Origin: Arachis hypogaea
Taxonomy: Eukaryota; Streptophyta; Magnoliopsida; Fabales; Fabaceae
Reading direction: 5' to 3'
DNA length: 64,000 bases
NCBI RefSeq assembly: GCF_003086295.3
Contig: NC_092047.1
Span: 118,088,449-118,152,448 of the forward strand
Notes under the pieces: model-generated
Told to the model about the DNA's origin: nothing
What the model saw: only the letters and a program-made list of their open reading frames with translations
The model's database searches: none
Program-made: the position numbers and the translations under genes
Part shown: positions 56,903-64,000 of the stretch, in pieces
How the letters are laid out: every line of letters begins with the position of its first letter
Numbering within the stretch: position 1 is the stretch's first letter

Positions 56903-58066
56903 ATGGGTTTGATGCATTTGTCTCTGGAATTGTTGGAATTAATTTTCCAAAGAATATCTTTGGATGATGCCATGAATTGTCGTGCCACATGCCGCTCTTG
57001 GCGAAAGGCCGCTGACGCCATATTTTCATCTCAGCTTCCATTGATGCTCTCTCTTTCAACAAGATGCTGTGGAAGCTTTGGAAGTTTATCCGCCCCATGG
57101 AGCAACCATGATTTTACTGTGCTCACTGAAAAATGGCCGCAAAACATTGACCGTACCTATAATAGGGTTTACTCGGTGCAAGGCTGGTTGGTGTTCAATA
57201 TATTTCGTTATGAGTCGGTCAAAGGCCAAACTTTCTCTGAGCTTTTATTCTTCAACCCGTTTTCTCGAGCCAGATTCAAGCTTCCAAAACTGTTCTTGTT
57301 TTCTGGAGGGCCGTATTATTATCAAGTTAGTGTTGCATTCAATTCTGCACCACCGGGATCTGAGGAGTTTGTTGTTGCTTTCTTGGTTGTGTTTTGCCAT
57401 CCAGAAAAAGTGTACAACTTAATCGGACCAGAATATACGAAGCAAAGGCTAGCTTTTATCAAATTGAAGCAAGGATCATGGATTGAATCCATTGAAAGCG
57501 ATGAATTCTTTTATGATATTCAAGTTCATGACGATAATAAACTGTATGGTCTTACCTTCAAACATCAAACAAGCGTGGTGTTCGTGTTTACCCTCGGAGA
57601 TAATTATCGTGATAATCATGTCGTTGAACGATTGGTTATGCAAAATACCATACAAGATATAGATGCTATTGGAAGATTTAATTTTTCTCATGCATACTTC
57701 AAACGAAGCCATCAGATGGTAATGGACACTAGCACTGGGGAGCTGTTGCTAGTTCGTCATTTACCAATTAGATCTTACGACACAGAAGGGTTTAGTGTTT
57801 TTAAGTTGGACAGAAGCAATCTTAAATGGTGTGAGGTTTTTGACATTGGGGATCGTTTCTTGTTCTGGGATTACACCAAGGTAAGTCTTGTGTCTTCTAA
57901 GGGGCTCAGACTTGCAGAACAGTTTAAGAGGGGCAACTGCATATTTTTCTGCCATGCAAATAACATAGGAGCCTTCTTCTTAGCTGATAAAACTATTAGC
58001 CATTTTTCAATGAGTTCTTCTTTGCGGATTTCACTTCGGAACATGTGGTTCAGTCCTGCTCCTTAA
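56903..58066 (+). CDS. F-box protein with DUF295-like C-terminal region (copy 8, intact, short form)
   Basis: A single exon of 387 residues starts MGLMHLSLELLELIFQRI. The F-box is at about residues 4-44 and carries Trp-3 to Leu and Pro-6 to Ser changes relative to sisters (MGWMDLPLEL). The Pro lies in the LP motif that starts most F-boxes, so SKP1 binding might be weakened. The variable segment is very short (TRCCGSFGS). About 20 residues between FCHANN and the GAFFLADKTISHF motif are missing. It ends NMWFSPAP. Class II upstream, type B 3' flank. Predicted SCF substrate receptor. Confidence 0.85.
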   Translation: MGLMHLSLELLELIFQRISLDDAMNCRATCRSWRKAADAIFSSQLPLMLSLSTRCCGSFGSLSAPWSNHDFTVLTEKWPQNIDRTYNRVYSVQGWLVFNIFRYESVKGQTFSELLFFNPFSRARFKLPKLFLFSGGPYYYQVSVAFNSAPPGSEEFVVAFLVVFCHPEKVYNLIGPEYTKQRLAFIKLKQGSWIESIESDEFFYDIQVHDDNKLYGLTFKHQTSVVFVFTLGDNYRDNHVVERLVMQNTIQDIDAIGRFNFSHAYFKRSHQMVMDTSTGELLLVRHLPIRSYDTEGFSVFKLDRSNLKWCEVFDIGDRFLFWDYTKVSLVSSKGLRLAEQFKRGNCIFFCHANNIGAFFLADKTISHFSMSSSLRISLRNMWFSPAP

Positions 58067-58565
58067 TTATTTTGATAAAAAATTTAAGTTCTTGATTGCA
58101 TTCTCTTATTATTCTTATTATTTTTTTACGTGAAGAAATAAATGTTACAATTTGTTAGCTTAATTTTATTTTGGTAAACAATTTATTAGCATGATGTTTA
58201 TTTGATCTTTAATTTATTCTTGGGAAATAGAATATCAATAATTAAAATTAAAAATAAAATTTATTTATTGTCTAAAAAAATATTGATAAAACTTTTTGTT
58301 GTAAAACACATTTTTTTTACTAAAGATCATAAAAATAAGATGCATTTTAATACTAGTATGATCATCTTGTGTCTAGATTAATTTTATTTTTTTTCATACT
58401 AGTATGATAGTTCACTTGTTACCATAAATTAAGGATAATACAATTTACAATTTAGGTACTTCTTTCTAACATATTTTCACCATTGTTGTGGTAAAAACAA
58501 TGTGATGTGGGAAACAAACTTGAAAAAAAAAACAAAAAATAGGACAGTGTCAAGATAATTTGATT
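58067..58565. other. Type B 3' flank and shared flank block
   Basis: No gene is seen. It is collinear with 24436-24700 and then 34370-34510/40490-40680, up to the insertion point of the Mutator-like relative. Confidence 0.45.
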
Positions 58566-60390
58566 GGCAGAAACTCACCTGCAATCGACTTTACATGAAG
58601 TTATTTTTGGATAGATGACACATATTATTATTTTTTTTTTTACTAAAGATATGAGACTCGAACCCGCAACCTCTTAATTGAGTATGGGGAGACTATGCCA
58701 TTTGAGCTATTATTCATTGGCGACACATATTATTATTTGATTTAAAGAAATCGGTTTATTTTATACAAATAATTTAATTAAAAAACTAATTGATATAATT
58801 ATGATGTTATATTTTTCACTGTATTTTATTTTAAAAATAAATTGACTAATTTAAATTGAGAAATTGTAGTTAATTGTTTACTGTATCATTTTTTAAACCA
58901 AAATTGTAATTAAAAATTATTAAAAAATAAAATTATCTAATATATTGGACCAGCTCAATGTTAATCAGGTTTTTTTATTATAAAATATAAAAAATTTAAT
59001 TCTAAAAAAATCACATTATTTTTTAGGATTTAATTTTTTTATTGTATTTTCATAAAATTTGCACAAAATTTACCTATCACATTGACTAAACTTATTTATT
59101 TACGTAAAGTTTGTTTATGAACTCAGCAAAACCTTTTAATATGATTTGAATTGTATTAGTATATTTTTGTTTTTTAATTAATTTAATTTTATTTAAATAA
59201 TTAGAATTTTAAATTATAAAATTTGTATTAGTTTATAATTTAAAATTTAAATAAATATAATTTAAATTAATTATTTATAAAATTATATGTATTCATATTA
59301 TTGTACTAATATAATTAATTATATTTATTTGATTTTAAAAAAAATAACAGTTGTTAATTTTTAACTAACAAATAAATACACTTATATTATTTTTAAATTA
59401 AAATTTTTTAAATAAATGTATTCTTATTATTTTAATTTTTTTAATTTAAATAAATATATTTGTATTATTTTAAATAAAATTTAACATTAATATAAGTAAG
59501 TTTATTTATAATTTTAAATTTTAATATTTTAAATAAACATATTCTTATTATTTTAAAATTTTTTAAATTTAAATAAATATACTCATATTATTTTAAATAA
59601 GAATATTCTTTTAATTTAAAAATAATATAAATATACGCATATTCTTTTAATCGTGTTAGAGAGTATGAAACGTAAAGCGTGTTATCCCATGGTGATTTAG
59701 GTAAAAAAAAAGTCATGCCATCCTAGGAGCTAGGACCATTAGATAACTTTTAAATAGTAGTTACTTAAATATAAGAACGTTGATAGATACTTTAGTTTTA
59801 TTTAAAATAAATTCTAATTTTTTTTAAGTAAAAACACAAAATCGTATATTATAATGAAATCATAATTTTTAGACAAGTGAATTATCGTCTCATTATTTTA
59901 AAAGAAATTATTTATTTATAAAATAATTTTAAAAAATTAACAATAATTTTTATAAAAATAGTTTATTAGTAAAATAAAAGCTTAATTACCATGAAATTTA
60001 ATTTAATGGTAAATTTATAATTGAATATATTTTTACAGTTTAATTTAAAATATATGTTAGAGAAGAAATTTAGCAATTGAAAAGATGTTTTCATATATTT
60101 TCACAGTTTCTTCCTTCCATGTGAATTTTAATATTTTGGTATTTCATTTTCGATTCCTAATTTTTTCTTTTTCATCGTTCCTATACAGATAAAAAACATG
60201 AAATTTTATTTCTTTTTTAAAATACTAAACTTTGTTTTTTCAAATAATTTGTATATATATATATATATTAGACGAAAATTAAATAAATAAAAGTAACAAA
60301 GAAATCTTAAAAAATGGTCAAAAAAGATAAAGAAGAATAACGTACTAAATCCATCACTTAGGAATAACACGCAGAAAGAATTGAAATTTT
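58566..60390. mobile_element. Mutator-like relative of 29054-31004, inverted, right end lost
   Basis: The left end GGCAGAAACTCACCTGCAAT matches the right end of the element at 29054 in complement, followed by the same GACACATATTATT and AATCGGTTTATTTTATACAA. The stretch 59790-60385 is the complement of 29220-29830, up to GGAATAACACGCAGAAAGA. The second terminal repeat is absent: at about 60391 the sequence switches to the GAACC-rich segment. It contains a SINE. Decayed and non-coding. Confidence 0.75.
58634..58721 (-). mobile_element. tRNA-derived SINE copy 7
   Basis: Reverse orientation, with poly-A seen as a T run and a B box as GGAGACT...CTCGAACCCGCAACC. Exact 17-bp duplications GACACATATTATTATTT lie at 58617-58633 and 58722-58738, inside the Mutator-like relative. 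Confidence 0.85.
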
Positions 60391-61030
60391 TTTGAACTGG
60401 TCGGTCGAACTAGTTGAACCATGAACCGATGCAAAAAAACGAATCGATCAGATGTCAAAACCGTAAACTTTAAAAATTGTCATTGAACCATGACCCGGCC
60501 AGTTTTTTAAATTTTGTAGAAACGCCATCGTTTGGCTCTGTAGAGGAACCCCGAACCCTAACTCCAGCGCTAACCAAAATGCGCCTCTACCTCTCTCACA
60601 CTCAGCCACTGTCCAGAGCTCCTCTGAGCTTCTCTCCTCCCTCACTCCCTCACTTCTGTCCAGCCACAACTTGCTACCATCGCCAACACAACCTCTAACT
60701 TCGAACAGCCACCGTGGTAACCTTCCAACTTCATCGAGCAGCAACTGTCCCGCCGCGTCAGTTCTGTTCCACCGCGTTCCAGTCCCTTCAGTGGCGTTAG
60801 CTCTGTTCCATTGCGCAGCCCTTCCCTCGAAGGTATTTTTTATTTTTGATTATGATATTCTTGATTTCAATCTTGCTACTGTTAATTTTTTTTATTGTAT
60901 CACTGTGTCTAATTATCTGTGTTGAGATTAATGGATTGTTATAAGCCTACAATATTGTTATTGTAAATATTGCAAACATTAAAAACATTGCTAATGGGCA
61001 ATATCATGTGCAAAAATTGTACCAAGTGAT

Positions 61031-61184
61031 TGGTGTTGCTAGTCAGATCATTCCCTGAAATTTTTCTCGTCTCATGTTTGCTTGGAAGGTTGGACTGGCA
61101 TTGGCCTGTGACAATACTATTGTTCTCAAAAATGCTGAGCAGACACCATTGTTTGCTTTGTACGCAGCAAAACTATTTCATGAG
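61031..61184 (+). pseudogene. Aldehyde dehydrogenase (ALDH2-like) exon relic
   Basis: The + strand reads IGVASQIIP, a TGA in place of the Trp of the ALDH motif PWNFP, then [38 protein letters not shown]. This is the NAD-binding region of the mitochondrial/cytosolic ALDH family, which oxidises aldehydes to acids. The motif PWNFPLLMFAWK...ALA.GNTIV is diagnostic. Changes such as GNT to DNT and KTAEQ to KNAEQ, plus the stop, show decay. After HE comes GTGGAT, compatible with an exon/intron border, so genomic rather than mRNA-derived capture is possible. Confidence 0.8.
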
Positions 61185-61256
61185 GTGGATATATTCTCTG
61201 TTAATGGAACCATGCTCATTTGTCGGTTTAGAAGATATAAAGAGGCGTAGTTTAAA

Positions 61257-61592
61257 CTAAAATAGCTTTTTCACTGGCCTATCATTTTCCTCTATGTATT
61301 TCTCATAATTGGATCGAGTCCTTTCAAGTTTTATTTGAGTGGATTGTTTTTCCTTATTTAAACAAAATTTTGTATGAACAATTTCAAGAGAAATAGAGTA
61401 CTTAAGCTTTGGGTATTCACTATTAAACATTATACTTGCAGTGCGCAAGGTACCATCAGCTGATTCAGTTATTACAATCCTGCCAATTTGTGAACCATAA
61501 TTGACTCGCTTGAAATCTAAAATAACTGTATTTTTTAATTCGGTCTCTCCAAATATATACGGTAAACATTGTTCCAGAATGTATTTCACCAA
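61257..61592 (-). CDS. Hypothetical minus-strand ORF, possibly a second captured fragment
   Basis: An open frame of 111 codons on the minus strand has a coding-like mix of residues (LEQCLPYIFGETE, VNYGSQIGRIVITESADG), unlike the low-complexity ORFs of the AT-rich spacers. It lacks an ATG at its start (TTG is the first possible start). I do not recognise a family. It could be an exon piece carried with the ALDH relic, or chance. Confidence 0.25.
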   Translation of the reverse strand: MVKYILEQCLPYIFGETELKNTVILDFKRVNYGSQIGRIVITESADGTLRTASIMFNSEYPKLKYSISLEIVHTKFCLNKEKQSTQIKLERTRSNYEKYIEENDRPVKKLF

Positions 61593-62246
61593 TTTAGCTC
61601 CCTTTCACTAATTAAACTGATTCATTGTATTGATATCTTTGTTACTAAAATATATTTCTTCTATAGTCAACTATAGATGCCAAGAACATACTGCAGTCCA
61701 TGTCCCCTATGGTCTCATGAAATTCTATAACAAATTTCATTGCTATTAAATTTTCAGTTCAATGTTTAGTACTTGATTTTTACCCCATCTGATTATATTG
61801 TTGCTGAGGGTTACATACAATTTTGTTTTATTTGTAAATATATACACTAATGTCCCTTGAGATATATTATATGATATTTAATATTATTTGTAGTTTATAT
61901 GACATTTATTTCCTTTGTAGTTTATATGACACTTCTTTCTTTTGTTATTTGATTTTTGAATTTGTATTTGAATGAGATTATAATATTGTGGAATATGTAG
62001 TATTTTTAATTTGGATGATATTTTAAAATTTATATTAGACTATAATTATATTTTAATGTATTTATTTATATTTTATTTATTATTTTATTATAAAACAATT
62101 TTTTCATTCAACCATAGTCGAACTGGTTGAACTTATGAATAAGTAAACCAGTAACTAGAACGGTTTGATGATCGGTTCGATTTTCAGAACTTTTGATAAA
62201 CCAAGATGAAAAAGAATTTTTAAATGAATAGGCAAGGTGTTTGTGT

Positions 62247-62879
62247 TAGGGGTGTTCGCGGTGCGGTTTAGTTCGGTTTTAAGAGAAAAAGTAATCCGAT
62301 CCGAACGCTTAATTTATGTGCGGTGCGGTTTGGATTGGATGAAATTTTTTTGGAAATCCGATCCGATCCGATCCGATTACAAGCGGTTTGGATCGGTTTG
62401 AATTTGCGGTTTTCTAATAAAAAAATTAAATACATATAACAAGTCTCAACATTAAATTTTAAATAATCAACAATGACATAACAAGTTTTAACAATATCTT
62501 AAAAAGTTAACGATAACATAACAATAGAAATAAAATTATAAGTTAGTTAAAATAAATAAATAAATAAATAACATTTTGAACATAAAATATTTATTAAATA
62601 ATAATAATACATGAATAATAGAAAAATGTATAACAAATTGAATATGTTATAAGTATAATTGTAAATATAATAATAAAATAATAATATTATAGTACATTGT
62701 GCGGTTTGGATTGGATTAGATCGGTTATGAAAAGTAGATCCGAAATCCGATCCAATCCAGCGGTTTGCAAAAAATAAAATCCAATCAAATTCGAATTAGT
62801 GCGGTTTTAATCGGTTTTCAGTTTGGATCGGATTGGATGAGCGGTTTAATTTGGATCAGTTTGGATTTAAACACCCCTA
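62247..62879. mobile_element. Non-autonomous hAT-like element, TAGGGGTGTT ends
   Basis: Ends TAGGGGTGTT and AACACCCCTA with exact 8-bp duplications GTTTGTGT at 62239-62246 and 62880-62887. The subterminal regions hold many copies of GCGGTTTGGATCGGAT/GATCCGATCC-like motifs in both orientations. The unfilled site is seen at 47330 (GGTGTATGTGTGGAT). Same superfamily as 1957-3282. Confidence 0.85.
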
Positions 62880-62887
62880 GTTTGTGT

Positions 62888-63114
62888 GGATTTTTTTTTT
62901 ATTCATATGGATAAGGATCTATCAAGGTAATTTTAAATTATAATATAATGTATAAAAAATCAATTTAGATTGATTGAGTGATTCAATTCACTTGTTCATT
63001 TAAATAAATGTTAGAAATTCAAATCTTATAATGTACATACAGTAACCCACCCATTAACCAACCAGCGGACCCCATCCACAAGTCTATTGGTAAATATAAC
63101 TACTGTTCACTTGT
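62888..63114. other. Flank shared with 47340-47570
   Basis: No gene is seen. It is a diverged copy of the flank in front of the F-box remnant at 47577. Confidence 0.45.
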
Positions 63115-63330
63115 AAAAATGAACCAATTTTGTGTGTTTTGCTATCAAGAAAGAATGTTCATCAAAACAAAATAAGTGAAGAAAATGCTAGCTTTTATCA
63201 AATTCAAACAAAGGTTTATTTATTGAATTCATTGAAACTACTGAAATATTTTATTATATTGCAGTTCATGATGATGATAATAAAATGTATGATTTATCTT
63301 CAAACATAAAACAAGTGTTGTATTCGGAGA
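63115..63330 (+). pseudogene. Old F-box/DUF295 remnant, sister of 47577
   Basis: It corresponds to the middle of the gene (FIKFKQ, IETTEIF, VHDDDN, KTSVV.FGDN) with several indels and no F-box. It shares with 47577 the altered bases before it and the inserted CAAAACAAAATAAGTGAAG. It breaks off at GGAGATAATACTC, where a different repeat starts. Confidence 0.7.
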
Positions 63331-64000
63331 TAATACTCAATTTGGTCCCTGAACTTTTATGCAAGTCTCAATTTAGTCTCTAAAATTTTAATGGCCTTTA
63401 TTTAGTCCCCAAACTTTGTGAACATAACTCATGTTAGTCCTTGAAATAATTTTTAACGTACAAATGTGGCACCAGATTCGATGGTTCCAGAACGTTTGGA
63501 TCATTAAATGGTCTCATAACAAAACATGTTTTTTAAGTTTTCAATAACCGCTAAATAGTCCTTATTTAATTTTAATTATAAGTTAGTCATTTATATATTA
63601 TTTAATTATAAAATCTATTTTTTATTTTATAAATTATTCTTTTATCATTCATCTATCATGTTTATTGAGAATCAAAAACTAAAACAATAATAAATTAGAT
63701 ATTTCATTCATCGTAATAAATATTTTGCAATCTTAATCGATCATAATTTTATCATTGATCCAGTTACATACGGTTGGGAAAATCGTATTGGTTAGAAATT
63801 CAATTGATTGGATGCACAAACCAATCAATTGAAATTGAGACTTCCCAAACTTCAATCGATTGGAATTATACACAATCGATTGAATTTTGCAAGGCATGTG
63901 GGGTTTTTCTTATTCAATCGATTGGTTTTGATTGAAATCATCAAAACAATCTGGACAATCGATTAGTTTTGTTATTCCCTCAGTAAATTTACCTCCAAAA
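63331..64000. repeat. Repeat region with TTTGGTCCCTGAAC start and CAATCGATTG motif series (runs off the window)
   Basis: It begins with TACTCAATTTGGTCCCTGA and CAATTTAGTCTCTAAAATTT, typical of plant non-coding TIR elements. From 63780 it carries at least six CAATCGATTG or CAATTGATTG palindromic motifs. No ORF. Probably the left arm of an element whose right end is beyond the window. Confidence 0.45.

Larger units (their letters stand above)
60391..62191. mobile_element. Possible gene-capturing hAT-like element with GGTTC/GAACC-rich ends
   Basis: Both edges carry clustered GAACTGGT, GAACC and GGTTC motifs (60393-60500; 62105-62195) that recall plant hAT-like repeats, but I could not confirm terminal inverted repeats or a target duplication. 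The interior has a C-rich leader-like part (60540-60830, then GAAGGTATTT, a possible 5' splice site), the ALDH exon relic, and a minus-strand ORF. The surroundings after 62192 resume the flank seen at 40745 (ACCAAGGTGAAAAAGG). Confidence 0.4.

Noticed and set aside
1..64000. CRISPR arrays or bacterial operon features
   Set aside because: Spliced exons, SINEs and LINEs show plant nuclear DNA; motif series in TIRs have irregular spacing and no unique spacers.

Overview
The window reads as plant nuclear DNA: it is very AT-rich, has a spliced eukaryotic gene fragment, an array of F-box genes, L1-type LINEs, and hAT, Mutator-like and tRNA-derived SINE insertions. The protein and repeat character suggests a dicot, most likely a legume such as peanut (Arachis). 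That assignment is inference and was not checked by any search.

Layout. (1) 1-1430 holds the last four exons of a DExH-box RNA helicase gene (DHX36/DExH1-like). (2) 6.7-58.1 kb holds a same-strand array of single-exon F-box genes with a DUF295-like C-terminal region. Six copies are intact (6725, 10200, 14624, 27710, 38697, 56903). Two are full length but broken by one lesion each: a nonsense codon in the copy at 23209, and a 5-bp insertion in the copy at 32203. At least five fragments also remain (17127, 34752, 46621, 47577, 63115). (3) The 3' end of the helicase gene was copied to 16016-17126 and fused to an F-box fragment. Its downstream flank recurs before the second F-box gene, so helicase tail and F-box gene appear to have been duplicated as blocks. 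(4) Four LINEs interrupt the array (19168-23155, 35218-36541, about 41181-44812, 48338-53443), and all are mutated. (5) 25.99-27.15 kb holds exon relics of an ABCA transporter plus unrecognised exon-like pieces. 61031-61184 is a relic of an aldehyde dehydrogenase exon.

DNA transposons are unusually easy to delimit here because unfilled paralogous flanks survive. There are hAT-type elements with 8-bp target duplications (1957-3282, 12155-12979, 62247-62879). There are Mutator-type elements with 9-bp duplications (3686-6107, 13777-14144, 29054-31004), a Tourist-like MITE (2593-2989), and a large inverted-repeat element at 54847-56585. Some are nested.

How the parts relate. The F-box proteins would act as substrate receptors of SCF ubiquitin ligases; no substrate can be inferred. 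The copies combine two kinds of upstream leader with three kinds of 3' flank in nearly free combination, and at least one coding region looks mosaic. This points to repeated unequal exchange or gene conversion. I found no operon-like or clearly new molecular system. The strongest leads are the leader swapping, the ATGA ORF1/ORF2 overlap in two different LINEs, the palindromic and motif-rich inverted repeats, and the captured ALDH exon.
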